A stretch of 64,000 nucleotides of DNA from Eucalyptus grandis (GCF_016545825.1 NC_052615.1:21630520-21694519), one strand, 5' to 3'; shown: positions 23,574 to 34,433, counted from the stretch's first letter. Program-made: numbers and translations. Notes: generated by a model not told the origin, from the letters alone.

Positions 23574-24381
23574 TTGAAGAATATCAAGATGTGTTCGCCG
23601 GACATATGCCGATATGCCGGGATTGGACCCCGAAATTGTGGAACATGCTCTACCAACGAGATCACGATATGCCACCCAAGAAGCAATGACATCGGGAGAA
23701 CTAAACTAGAATTGTCCAAGAAGATCGAAGAAGAAGTAATGAAGCTGCTGAAAGTAGATTTTATCGAAGTGACACGTTATCCTGATTGGGTAGCAAATAT
23801 TGTGCCTGTAATGAAGAAAGATGGGCGAGTCAGGGTATGTGTTGACTATCGTGATCTAAATCGAGCAAGCCCGAAAGACGATTTTCCACTCCCACATATC
23901 GATGTCTTGGTTGACAGCACGGCGGGATTTGAATTATTCTCCTTCATGGGCCCGGTTTTTCCGGATATAATCAAATCCGTATGAAGAAGGAGGATAGGAG
24001 CAAAACATCATTCATAACTCCTTGGGGAACTTTCGCTACAAAGTGATGCCTTTTGGTCTAAAGAATCTTTGGGGCAACGTATCAAGGGCCATGGTCACGT
24101 TGTTTCATGACATGATGCACAAGGAGATCGAGGTATACGTGGATGATATGATTGCAAAGTCAAGACAGGGTGAGGACCTTGTTGGAGTCTTGCAAAAGCT
24201 GTTCAAACGTCTTCGGAAATTCAAGCTGCGCCTTAATCCCACAAAATGCGTTTTTGGGACGAGATCGGGGAAGCTGTTAGGGTTCATGGTTACTAACAAG
24301 GGCATAGAAATTGATCCGTCAAAAGTTAAGGCTATTTGTGATTTACAAGCCCCGACCACCACCAAGGAGGTCCCAGCTTGA
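23574..24381 (+). pseudogene. Tat reverse transcriptase, broken
   Basis: The first frame (to 23,984) has FIEVTRYPDWVANIVPVMKK and VRVCVDYRDLNRASPKDDFP, the N-terminal RT motifs with the first catalytic Asp. The next frame begins near 24,022 with FRYKVMPFGLKNLWGNVSRA and holds the catalytic box IEVYVDDMIAKS. The usual SGYNQI segment between them is garbled near 23,940-24,020, with a frameshift and lost bases. The C-terminal part reads KCVFGTRSGKLLGFMV. RT copies element RNA to DNA. The YVDD box survives but the fold is interrupted. Confidence 0.88.
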
Positions 24382-24664
24382 TGGGGCGGCTCAATTATGT
24401 GGCGAGGTTCATGTCGGTTATCCGAAACAGCGAGGCCATTCTTCAAGCTTTTTGAAAAAGAACGCAAAGATTGAGTGGGATATCGAGTGCCAGGGTGCCT
24501 TCGAGAAGATAAAACACTATCTCACTCACGCACTAGTTTTAGTACCCCCTCTCCCTAAAATTCCCTTAATTTTGTACTTGACCATACATGATGAATCGTT
24601 GGGAGCCATGTTAGTACATAAAAGACCAAATGACGGGGGAGAGAATGCGCGATATACTACTTGA
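24382..24664 (+). pseudogene. Tat first RNase H region, degraded
   Basis: In a shifted frame (ORF 24,311-24,664) it reads WDIECQGAFEKIKHYLTHAL and then LYLTIHDESLGAMLV, the connection segment and start of the gypsy RNase H domain. In this lineage the usual catalytic D in the LYLxxS/D position is often replaced, as here. Sequence to about 24,900 (LEKPALVGKLAKWQILISEF) is the end of the same domain in another frame. At least two indels split it. Confidence 0.75.
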
Positions 24665-24984
24665 GCAAGAAGTTTACTATTTCCGAGATGAAACTACGAA
24701 GTTGAGAGAACTTGCGTGGCCTTGATTTGGGTTTTGCACAGGCTGCGGCAATATACGCTCCATCACCGAATCCTGTTGGTGACCGAAAATGATCCCATCA
24801 AATACCTCCTGGAGAAGCCGGCACTGGTTGGCAAGTTGGCCAAGTGGCAAATCTTAATTTCAGAGTTTGACGTTCGAGCACAGGGCGAAGTCCGTTAAAG
24901 GTCGCGCCATAAGACATGTTGGAAAGTCCAGAGAGGTCGGGACATCGATGAGGATAGTGATGCGGGGAACAAATTTTACTTGTA

Positions 24985-25442
24985 TCAAGTGACAAATGGA
25001 CGATGTACTTCGATGGTGCGATTAATTTAGGCTGGGTCGGAGTACCGGCGGTTCTTATCTCCCTAGGCAGTCAGCACTACCCTGTTGCCGCTAAATTGAC
25101 GTTCCCTTGCACGAATAATTGCCGAATATGAGGCGTGCATTCTCGGCCTCCAAGTTGCTATTGACATGAAGATCCGAAAGATGCGGGTTTATGGTGATTC
25201 AACCCTTATCATCTTACGGACTAAAAGGCGAATGGCGAACACGGGATTCTAAATTGATTCCGTATCATGAGTTCACGGGGAAGTTGACGAAAGAATTCCA
25301 AGAAATAGAATTTGAATACTTGCCAAGGTCTCAAAATCGGTTCGATGCCTTAGCTACCTTGTCTTCAATGTTACAAATAGCTGGAGGCTTGGACATTGAA
25401 CCATTAAGAATTGAAATCTTTAGGCGCTTGACTATTGCATGA
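24985..25442 (+). pseudogene. Tat second (archaeal-type) RNase H, broken
   Basis: Across two frames the plus strand reads WTMYFDGAINLGWVGVPAVL, then AEYEACILGLQVAIDMKIRK and MRVYGDSTLII, then EYLPRSQNRFDALATLSSM. These supply the D-E-D catalytic set and the C-terminal D/N-x-x-A-D-A-like end of an archaeal-type RNase H. A second RNase H before integrase is a hallmark of the Tat group. A one-base shift before AEYEAC and a stop after it break the domain. Confidence 0.8.
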
Positions 25443-25525
25443 TGATTGAAGAAGAACCAGGACGGACAGCCTTGGTATCATGACATCTTGAAGTATCTGC
25501 GAGGAATGGTGAATTTCCGAAGGAA

Positions 25526-26632
25526 GTGAAGCGAGATAGAAAGCATTTAATAAAGTTAGCATCAAAATTCTTCGTCGGTGGAGATGTCATCTACAAAAGG
25601 TCATTCGACTCAACATTGCTAAGGTGTGTCGACGCTAAAGAAGTTGACCGTTTGATGAAAGAGATACATGAAGGGGAGTGTGGCCCCCATATTAATGGAC
25701 ACTTCTTGGTGAGAAAGATCATGCGACTTGGTTATTATTGGCTGACCATGGAGTCGGTGCATTCAGACGTACGACGGTGTCACCGGTGCAGATTTATGGA
25801 GATAGGATAAATGCCCCTCCAAATGAACTTCACCAAATGTCTCAACCCCGGCCCTTTTCAATGTGGGGAATTGACGTGATTGGGCCATTAACCCCAAAGC
25901 TTCAAATGGGCATCGATTTATCTAAGTGGCGATAGACTATTTTACCAAGTGGATCGAGGCCAATTCATATGTTAATGTTACTGCAAAAAATGTGGCAAAG
26001 TTCATTCGTCGCGACATTGTCGCTCGCTACGGGGTGCCGGAGGCGATCATTACCGACAATGGCACTAATTTGAACAACAAAGTCGTAGATGGATTGTTTA
26101 GTGAGTTTCAAATTAAGCATTTGAACTCGTCACCGTATCGTCCTCAAATGAATGGAGCAGTGGAGGCGGCGAACAAGAACATAAAGAAAATCCTATCGAA
26201 GACTGCCGAAAATTATCGTGATTGGCACGATAGACTTCCTTACACGTTAATGGCGTATCGAACTTCTATCCGCACCTCCACAGGGGCAACTCCTTTTTCA
26301 CTCGTGTATGGGATGGAGGCAGTCTTACCTGTTGAAGTTGAGGTCCCTTCTCTAAGGGTCCTTTCCCAATCTATGCTCGATGAGACTGAGTGGATGCAAC
26401 GAGAGGCATGGCAGTTAAACTTGATTGATGAGAAGAGATAGCAAGCTGTGTGTCATGGCCAATGCTATCAAAGACGAGTTGCAAAAGCCTTCAATCGAAG
26501 GGTGCGTCCTAGATACTTTGAAGTCAATGACTTGGTGCTGAGGAAAGTGCTTCCGATTATACCGGACCCTCGTGGAAAATTCACCCCAAACTATGAAGGG
26601 CCGTATGTCATTAAAAGATTTTGCTGGTGATG
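25526..26632 (+). pseudogene. Tat integrase, broken
   Basis: The zinc-binding part (25,526-25,810) shows HEGECGPHINGH and CHRCRFM (HHCC). A shifted segment has PFSMWGIDVIGPL. The catalytic core (25,926-26,441) has Asp in AIDYFTKWIEA, Asp in IITDNGTNLNN and Glu in MNGAVEAANKNIKK, so the DDE triad is complete. A TAG near 26,439 separates the C-terminal part, which resumes with RRVRPRYFEVNDLVLRKV and KFTPNYEGPYVIKR. The enzyme would insert element cDNA. Two shifts and one stop disable it. Confidence 0.88.
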
Positions 26633-28870
26633 CTATGATTTTAGTTGAAATGGATGGCAGTGAATTGCCTAGACACTGCAAGCTCGGATGCAGTCAAGAA
26701 ATACTTTCCATGATTGAAATCAAGGTCGAAGAGCCACTTCATGCGCAATCTGAGTCACATGGCATCATGCATAGCATCATAGATATCATACGTATATCAC
26801 ATACATGCATATCTATTTGTGTTTCGGAGCACCTTACCGTTCGATGAGGAAAATGGCGGAGGAAAAGTCGATTCAAAAGACCCATCAAGTCTCAGCACAA
26901 ACGGTTGAATATCTCTTTTTCTTAAGTGAGAGGTAAAAAATAATAATAAATAATAAAAAACCAAAAAAAAAAACCGGGAGGCATAGCCTCATTCCCACCA
27001 CCTATTTTCTGGTGCCACTATACGCGCTTCATGTCGGTAATTCTCGAAGAGGAGCTCGTAAGAATGATGTTATTCGGATAAAAGTTGAAACATTAATCAT
27101 GCCAAACAAGGAGTGCTTAGGATGAAGAAAGGTAAGTCATTTCCAAACACATCCTTCAAACACTTTCAAGAGTTGAGTGAAAAATAACCTTTTCTTAGGA
27201 CGAAGGATCCATTCGCATTGAGCATGAAGATCAAAATGATAAAGGTATTTCCTTCACCAATCCCAAACGCCAAGCTGACATATTGCTAGCCCTTCAGGCC
27301 AAATAGAGATGATCCTCCAAAATACCCCTGTCGAGGACAACCCGAATTGGGGCAGCATAGGAGGTTGATCGTGTTGTAAAGCAAAGGATTGGGAAAGATC
27401 CTATTACTTTCACTTGAATCAATCTTGGTGATAGCTTCAAAGGAATTCTCATTAGATCTTGACTCATCCCAAAGTGAAGAAGAGCATTTCATTCTCTACC
27501 CAAACACATATCCATTGCTTTAACCAATTTGGGCCTGATTATTCATTTTTAAACCCCGAGTGGTGATCATCTCCCTTCACTGGGGCAAGGCATGAGAATT
27601 GACCAAATACAATTGAGAGTCGCGAGAAAATGTGAAAAGCATCTCGAAAGTCATAAGAGCTCCAAGAGTTCAAAGAACAAAAAGTTCTACAAACTAGGGG
27701 GCATGAAAAAGCAGTGTGCTTGGTAAAAGCAAGGCCGATGCCCGTTAAGAAAAAAAGAAAAAGAAGAAGCCAAAAGTTGCATCTTATGTGGAAAAAAAAT
27801 TATCAAGGTCCAAGTGCTTGTGCAAAAAAAAAAAAAAAAAAAATTCATCACAAGAGCAAAGGACATTAGAGAAAGGAGCAAAGCTCCCATGCACAAAAGA
27901 TTAGTTCAGGGACTTTCGAGATGCATTGTATTTCAAAAGCCAAATGATTTGGAAATGTCAAGTGACCTGATCACAATGTCATGATGATCACCAACTCTTA
28001 AAAACCCTCTTGGAAATTTTAAGCCTTTCGAGCCTCTCTAAGCCAACATTACAACCCTCTTCAAAGTCTCTTCGATTGGGATGGTTTGAGTGAAAATGAG
28101 AATACCACCAAGAAGCTCCGCTTGAAGGAGTGGAAGTAATTTTATCTTGTCTCATCTTCCAAGCTCTCGACTTGTAAAGCTGTTGAAGATAGTGACAAAT
28201 GTTCCTTTATTGGCCTCAAAGCAATAATTTATTTGTGTAAGCCCTAACCGAGTCTATATTGTGGTCCTTTCAAAAGACCTTTTGATCGATTAGATTGTGC
28301 TCATTGTGAATGTTTCTGGAAGCCTTCGACGTAGGTTATGTGAGATAGCTTCAGCAACCAATTATCTCCCACATGAATGGATGGGATCAAGTAGCCATTT
28401 TATTAAGAGTGCGTGAGAAACCCTTTCTGACTAAGAAGCTTTAGTTTGGCATGCTTAATGAACATTTTTCTCGAGTCGTAGCCGTTCTGATAAGAACTTG
28501 TCTCCTAGAGAATTTGATGATTAATGATATATTCATGAGCAGGATGACAATTTTGCGTCACATGAGGTTGATGAACATCGAATGTTTTCTAAAGCAATCG
28601 GACTTAGCTTGATTATTTTGTTCAGCTATTGCTGCAATTTGCCAATACATCTCTTGATGACGTCTCTAATGACATTTGCTTAAATTGAGTTTGACATGAT
28701 TCATTAGTGAAGCCATGCAGTTTTCTAAGGGGTTAGCGGGTGCTTCCCTAAAAACCAAAGGTTTATGGTCAGCCTTAAACCATGTCGTCTCCAAAGGCAT
28801 ATGATTAACCTTAAACCATGTCATTTCCAAGATTGGTGGGTTCATCCGTAAACCATACTTGTCTGCCTCT
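26633..28870 (+). other. Tat 3' non-coding tract, first part
   Basis: No protein domain is visible after integrase. 27,060-28,560 is clearly related to 13,690-15,172 of element 1 (shared GGCATGAAAAAGCA-type words and CCTTTCAAAAGACCTTTT). Poly-A runs occur near 26,960 and 27,823-27,842. Short ORFs here have no support. Confidence 0.65.
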
Positions 28871-28874
28871 TAAT

Positions 28875-29020
28875 CGAAATCCGTTCGTACACGGTGAGAC
28901 TATCATTCGATCGAAACCCGTTCGTACACGGTGAAACCTACCTCTCAATCGAAACCCGTTCGTACACGATGAGACTATTATACCCAATCAAAACTTCGCT
29001 TTACACGATGAGACCTTGGT
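28875..29020 (+). repeat. Short tandem repeat, about 40-bp unit
   Basis: About four copies of a unit built on CCGTTCGTACACGGTGAGAC, the last one more diverged. It lies just upstream of the 43-bp minisatellite in the same non-coding tract. Confidence 0.7.
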
Positions 29021-29030
29021 CATTCCCCTT

Positions 29031-29742
29031 CTTCTCATGACCCGGAGAGCTTTGTATCCTGGAGTCTTCCTCACTTCTTGTGACCCGGAGAGCTTTGTAT
29101 CATGGAGTCTTCCTCACTTCTTATGACCCGGAGAGCTTTGTATCCTGGAGTCTTCCTCACTTCTTATGACCCGGAGAGCTTTGTATCCTAGAGTCTTCCT
29201 CATTTCTTATGACTCGGAGAGCCTTGTATCACGGAGTCTTCATCACTTCTTATGACCGAGGAGAGCCTTGTATCTCGGAGTCTTCATCACTCTTATGACC
29301 AGGAGAGCTTTGTATCCTGAGTCTTCCTCATTTCTTATGACCCGGAGAGCCTTGTATCCACGGAGTCTTTCTCACTTCTTATGACCGAGGAGAGCATTGT
29401 ATCAGACGGAGTCTTCCTCACTTCTTATGACTAGGAGAGCCTTGTATCCTGGAGTCTTCATCACTTCTTATGACCAGGAGAGCTTTGTATCTGGAGTCTT
29501 CCTCACTTCTTATGACCGGAGGAGAGCTTTGTATCCTGGAGTCTTCCTCACTTCTTATGACACGGAGAGCTTTGTATCCAGGAGTCTTCCACCTTTCTTA
29601 TGACAGGAGAGCTTTTGTATCCACGGAGTCTTTCACCCTTCTTAGGACCCGGAGAGCCTTGTATCATGGAGTCTTCCTCACCTCTTATGACCCGGAGAGC
29701 TTGTATCCTGGAGTCTTCATCACTTTTTATGATTCGATGGGC
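29031..29742 (+). repeat. Minisatellite, 43-bp unit, about 16-17 copies
   Basis: Units follow the pattern CTTCTTATGACCCGGAGAGC then TTTGTATCCTGGAGTCTTCC, with small indels that shift some copies to 42-45 bp. ORFs through the array (29,397-29,833) are repeats of the same translated unit and not genes. It lies between integrase and the 3' LTR of a Tat element, a place known to breed satellite-like arrays in this lineage. Confidence 0.92.
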
Positions 29743-29898
29743 TTACGCAGCCCGAAGTTTTCTTCACCTTATTGACAAGACGCATTTTCATAATTATGAG
29801 TCCTTTCGACCTAATAGGTGCATATGCACCTAGGTCTTTTATCGCCAAAAATAATTTAGGTGTCGTCTGTCTTTGATTGCAACCTCTTGAGGCTACAT

Positions 29899-29912
29899 TC
29901 AAAGAGGGCAGC
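29899..29912 (+). other. Polypurine tract before LTR C
   Basis: CAAAGAGGGCAGC ends immediately before TGTTGACACC. This is the expected place of the second-strand primer. Element 1 has no comparable tract before LTR B. Confidence 0.6.
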
Positions 29913-30982
29913 TGTTGACACCTAGTTTTTATCTTTCAAATAGTATAAAAAAATCAATCAGAATCAAAATCAAAATCAAATAAAAAATCAAAATCAAAAA
30001 AATTTAGCTATTAATTTCCTTTTAAAAAAAAAAAGTTGTGAGGTCGGGTCGGGCCGGATCCGCCTTGGCTCGACCCGACCCCTTTTTCCTTTATTTTTCT
30101 GCGTGGGCCTAAGCCCAACCCTCCCATTACTTTCTTTTTCTTTTCTTCCCCTTCGCACAACCCAACCCTCTTTTTCCCTCGGCCCGGCCCACCTCCTTGT
30201 CTTCTCCTCGGTAGCCTCTTGCACGGGGAACCGTGAAGCGAAAGTAGCTGTCCGCTTGGGTAAATGGCGAAGCCAAAAGCGAGGGCCGGGGAAGGCGGAG
30301 GGGACAGCATCATCTCGCGGCGGTCGTCGGCGGGTTGGGGGAGCCGATTCGGACGCACGCGGAGCTGATTCGCGCGCACGCGAAGAGAAACGAGGGGAGA
30401 TACGCACCGGAAAAGGGAAAAACGGGAGAAAAAAGAGGAGGCAGATAGAGAGAGAACAGGGGGAACCGAGCACGAAAAAACAAAAAAGAAAAAACGAGAA
30501 GAAAGAAACCTTGGGAGGAGGAGTCGTGGTGGCAGCCCTCGCCGCGCCACCGTTACCCCTTTGCGGCCGCAGCCGGCTGCGACGCCGCCGCCGCCCTCCG
30601 GCGTTGACCCCTAGTGCCCAACGCTGCGGCTCCCGACACCAAGCGGCGAGAAGAGAACGGAGGGAGAGGCACAAACGAGCGAGAGAGAGAGGAGGAGTCC
30701 GAAGCGAGGAAGTGACTAAAAAGGAGAGGAAGGAGCTTCGGTTGTCGCCTTAGCCGTTGCCTCGGCTGCCACGCGAGCCCGCTTGACTATCCCTCGGCCA
30801 ACGTCCTCAAATTGGATGCAGTACGTCCTCTTTGCGCTTTGTTTTCACGGAAACACGTGCATCCAGGGCCGGAGTTTGCGTCCAAATGGTTTGCGTGAAC
30901 TCCGGCCCTGTCCCTCCTCCTATTTGGTTGCTGTATGTCTTATTATTTGTTGGTGATAGTCTCGGTTTGGGTTCGGGTCCTA
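29913..30982 (+). repeat. LTR C, truncated 3' LTR of Tat element 2
   Basis: It starts TGTTGACACCTAG and follows LTR B (15,173-16,252) closely to GGGTTCGGGTCCTA. It then stops abruptly and is followed by P450 coding sequence. The remaining about 1.5 kb of the LTR is missing, so this is a deletion or recombination breakpoint and not an insertion end. Confidence 0.88.
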
Positions 30983-32303
30983 ACCAGCGTAAGGTGAAAT
31001 CGGTGAGGGCCTCTCTAAAGGTTCCCTGGAGAGGTGGGGTGAGCCTCATGACCTCATTCAGCACGTTCCATGAATATTTCATCTTGTTGATGTCATCCCA
31101 CTCCAGAAACTCCCCAGGTTTCTTTGATGCCGCAACCTCCAATTGCTCTATATTTCAAAGGAGGAAAAAAAAATTTCAAAATTTTAGGGAATTTTCTTTT
31201 TCGGCTCGAACTAAAACATGAATAGAAATATCTGAGGAAAAAGAACAAATTATTTTGCATAGTCTATGCGAAATTCAAGCTATATATCGGATTGGGCGCA
31301 TGATTCCGAAGGCTATTTTTTGGAAAAGGAAGGACAATAAAAGGAAAGGAAAGGAATCGATGGGTTGAAGTACTTACCATCCAGCACCTTCTTGTAGATG
31401 TCGGGCCTCTCTCCGACATACTTCATGAAGAAGGTCATGGCAGTGGCTACGGTGCTGTAACCAGCGGTCAAAAACCCCATGATCTTGTCGGCGATCTCAG
31501 CCTCCGGCATGTGTTTCCCGGAGGGATCGCTGGCCACGATCATGTGCGACAATATGTCCTGCATCAGTGTGCCGGTCGAGATGGCGGCCTTCTTGTCTCT
31601 GATCACCGCCCTCAGCTCCTTCTAATCGCCGCCGCGGCCTTGTTGGCCTTTGAAGATCGTACCCGGGATATTGGGGGTGATCAGTGCAGACCGAGCGTTA
31701 TGTCGTCGAAATAGTCCACGAGCCGCGCGATCCGCTCCGGCTCGTCGGTGCCGATGAAAAACCGGCATGCTAGGGTGAGCGTCAACGACTTGGCAAGAGG
31801 GTATACCCGGACTTCCCTTTTGCCTTCCCACTCGCTTTGCATTTGTTGTTTCGTAATGGAGTCCATCTTTCCCAAGTACCTCACTAGAGCTTCAGGCTTG
31901 AGAAACCCAGGCGAGCGGAGGACCTTCTCCTCGTGTTTGGCGGGCAGGGCCGCCTTCTTGTAGGACCGGAAGATCATTTGCATCGAGCGGGGCCGAGAGG
32001 CGGTGAAGTACCTCTCCTCGTTGGAGAAGAGGAACTTATGGCCGCTCGGACCGCAGATGACCGCGGTGTCTTCTCCAAGGATTCGGGTCTTGAAGATGTC
32101 AGGAAGTACTTCGCCATCCTATCGAAGACGAACTTGTCCGGCTTGCCGAACAGGAACTCGACAGTCTCGCCTATGATCGGCCATCCGAAGCTACCGGGCG
32201 GGAGGTTCTTGCCGCCGCGTTTGCCGTGCCTCGATGCGAAGACGACCGATGCGAGGGCGGAAGCTATAGCGACCACAGCGAGGACGATGAAGAAGGTCTC
32301 CAT
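30983..32303 (-). pseudogene. CYP716-type cytochrome P450 pseudogene, 3' end missing
   Basis: The start at 32,303 gives [20 protein letters not shown], a membrane anchor, then the Pro-rich hinge [19 protein letters not shown] typical of CYP716/CYP85-clan enzymes, which often oxidise triterpenes. Exon 1 continues in three or four frames: a one-base loss near 32,101-32,104 after MAKYF, then [35 protein letters not shown] and YFDDITLGLH, then shifts near 31,680, 31,650 and 31,620. The I-helix reads [18 protein letters not shown], with Ser in place of the usual acidic residue before Thr. Exon 2 carries [20 protein letters not shown] and the K-helix ExxR (EVMR), and stops at [11 protein letters not shown] where the Tat LTR begins. 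The PERF motif and haem Cys loop are absent. Clearly non-functional. The exact CYP716 subfamily is not resolved. Confidence 0.9.
31148..31377 (-). other. Intron of the P450 pseudogene
   Basis: 230 bp. The donor is GGATG|GTAAGTA and the acceptor AATATAG|AGCAATT on the minus strand. Splicing in phase 1 joins KKVLD to [10 protein letters not shown], which keeps the P450 frame. The canonical GT-AG sites show the copy came from a genomic gene and not from a processed transcript. Confidence 0.8.
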
Positions 32304-32382
32304 GGCTGCTGGTATTAGGCTCGGTGACGCTGGGGCTATGCGGGAGAAACGGAGATGAGCGAGAAAGGCCGAGGGACTCTGG

Positions 32383-32392
32383 TTAATATAAA
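32383..32392 (-). promoter_or_regulatory. Possible TATA box of the P450 gene
   Basis: The minus strand reads CCTTTATATTAACC about 80 bp upstream of the ATG. Position and AT-richness fit a TATA box, but this is weak evidence. Confidence 0.3.
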
Positions 32393-32497
32393 GGATAAAG
32401 CGATATAATCGGTCCGAAAAGTGGAACCTCAGGACTCGGAAGTTCCTCTTGTTTAAGCCGTCATTTCACACCATAAGAGCCTACCCTCTTTGAATTG

Positions 32498-32771
32498 ACA
32501 TCTTCTTCTCCTCTTTTCCATCTCTCTCTCTCTCTCTCTCTCTCTCGGTGCCTACTTTTGTACGAGAAAATATTGGGTGGTCCAGGACCACCACGTCAGC
32601 GTGGTCTCGGACCACTCACGCGACACCATGTGTATGGAGAGGGACAAAGGACCGAAATTGGGCCCACTTCTCTGACGCTCTCTCTCCTCTCTCTTTTGTC
32701 CCCTCCCCATACACGTGGCCACATCTTCTTCTCCTCTTTCCATCTCTCTCTCTCGGTGCCTACTTTTGTAC
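32498..32771. repeat. Direct duplication around a small hairpin, with (CT)n
   Basis: The block CATCTTCTTCTCCTC...CTCTCTCGGTGCCTACTTTT occurs at 32,498-32,562 and again at 32,723-32,771. The first copy has a long (CT)n run (32,520-32,546). The 160 bp between them contain inverted pairs: TGTGTATGGAGAGGGACAAA against its near complement at 32,693-32,718, and the palindromic TGGTCCAGGACCA. It lies upstream of the P450. Confidence 0.65.
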
Positions 32772-32879
32772 TGTATATCATCTGAGCATGCAGAGACTGG
32801 ACAGTACGCTTCTGGCATTACTGAATAACAACAGCCTGCAGGCGGAACCCGAGAATATAAATAATTATGTTTAATATTA

Positions 32880-33232
32880 TGAAAAATTTCAAATTAATAT
32901 ATTTTTGATAAATTTATTTTAAATTATTTTGTAAATTACAAAAATTTCTTACTCAGTATATTTATGGTAAATTTACTTGAAATTACTTTTTAAGTTATCA
33001 AAAACCTTAAACTTGTATACTTATAACATATTTATTTTTCTTTAATTTTCATTAGATTTTATTGCGAAATTATTGGATTTGATAACATATGGCAAATTCA
33101 CAGAAATTCATATCAATTTGGAGTAAAATTATAATAGGTAAATCAATTCAGGATTTTTGGTAACTTAAATATTATTTTTTGATAAATTTGTCAAAAATGT
33201 ATAAATTTCACCTTTTGTTATGGTATTAATCC
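32880..33232. repeat. Remnant of the GGGTTAATACC fold-back family
   Basis: Diverged repeats of the type AAATTTACTTGAAATTACTT and a right end that inverts to GGGATTAATACCATAAC resemble the outer element at 6,710-9,104. Strongly AT-rich, with no coding. Confidence 0.4.
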
Positions 33233-34104
33233 CAATAATTAACGCTCTAATGTGTTGTTATCACTCAAGACAATCACTCAAGACAATCTGCATGTAACAA
33301 ACGTCAACACATGCGTCACCACATGCGTCACGTTACTGAACAATGTATAGTAATCAAATCAAGACATTATTTTATTTCACCTAGGTGTGAATTGCTGACC
33401 ATCCTCTTTTTCGTCTTAAGCCAGCTAAAATCTGTAGCCAAATCGTAGAACATTGTGCGAAATTAGTGGGAGAAATATAGAACGCGGCTTGTTCAAGAAA
33501 TTATTTAATATGACACAATCTATGCATATTTGTTCTCATTTTTGTTCTTGTGTAACACGGGCTTTGAACTCTTAATTTAAATGGGAGATGCTTTGATTTA
33601 AATACGGAATCCGTTGAATCGAAACAAAGATAGCGTTGCATATTTTTGTGGTTCTTTATACTTTGTTCGTTAATAAAGAAAAGGAAGGAGGAAAAAAAAA
33701 AGATATAGCTTTAGAAATAAGCTCGCAAAATTTAAAGCATCAGACGGATAAAATAGTTACCTTTTCACGGTGACTAGTGTTTTAAGGGTAAAGTCATTAA
33801 AATTTTCATATTTTCGTGGATAGAGTACATTATTGTAATCTCAACTTTCCAAAACTACAATCAAGTTCTTCGGACTATAGTGACCCTGTGACAGAGGCAA
33901 TCCAAAATTTCTAAATGGTAGCCTCTATTGAAAATTGTCATGTATAAGAAGTTGGAGAAACAATGAGCACAATGATATCGATTACAGTTCTCTAAAGATG
34001 TTTCCTTATGACTGTTACGTTTCACACATTGAATTATGAAAAGTCAATCTATTTCCTTTCCCTCTTTTTTATGCTTTTTTCAAAGTTTCAAATATAAATG
34101 TTAT
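33233..34104. other. Intergenic AT-rich stretch
   Basis: No gene or RNA seen. Two tiny duplications, TCACTCAAGACAA and ACATGCGTCAC, occur near 33,265-33,330. Confidence 0.5.
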
Positions 34105-34284
34105 TGTTGGGGGTGTATTTAGGATATTCCATGATTATGTGATTTTGTATATTTTTCTTTATTTATTCTTATTTGTTACTTTAGATAGCCTTTATGTAAG
34201 CAATAATAGGCACATGTACTATTCATTAAAAAATGAATAGAATATATATTTTTCATTCACAAATCTCAACTTGATATTAGAGCC
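34105..34284 (+). repeat. Short copia-type LTR fragment with primer site
   Basis: TGTTGGGGGTGTATTTAGGA starts a block of about 165 bp ending ACAAATCTCAA. It is followed by TTGATATTAGAGCCATTG, a degenerate initiator tRNA-Met primer site. A 5' LTR with its primer site and perhaps 150 bp of leader remain; no coding region follows. Confidence 0.55.
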
Positions 34285-34433
34285 ATTGTTACCTGAGCTG
34301 TCTCCTACAAGGTGGTTGCCACAACACTAGTCACACAAACCACGTCTCTACCAATTTTCCTGTAAGACCGAAGCTTTGAGTTGCTATTTGGGATACTTCT
34401 GTTGTTCATTTCAAAAAAAGGTCATGACCATCA

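Larger units (their letters stand above)
15173..30982 (+). mobile_element. Ty3/gypsy Tat-lineage element 2, near complete but inactive
   Basis: A 15.8-kb element: 5' LTR (B), primer site, ORF1, gag, protease with G-patch, RT, RNase H, archaeal-type second RNase H, integrase, a 3.3-kb non-coding 3' tract with tandem repeats, a purine-rich tract and a truncated 3' LTR (C). An extra ORF1 before gag, a second RNase H, long LTRs and 3' minisatellites together point to the Tat/Ogre group. Many frameshifts and stops disable every protein. Confidence 0.88.

Noticed and set aside
29031..29742. Possible CRISPR-like array
   Set aside because: Repeats are directly adjacent with no unique spacers, inside a plant retrotransposon.
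29397..29833. ORFs of 68-101 codons in the minisatellite
   Set aside because: They are translations of the 43-bp unit. The unit length is not a multiple of three and copies vary.
31511..32358. Plus-strand ORFs opposite the P450
   Set aside because: They are shadows of GC-rich P450 coding sequence on the other strand.
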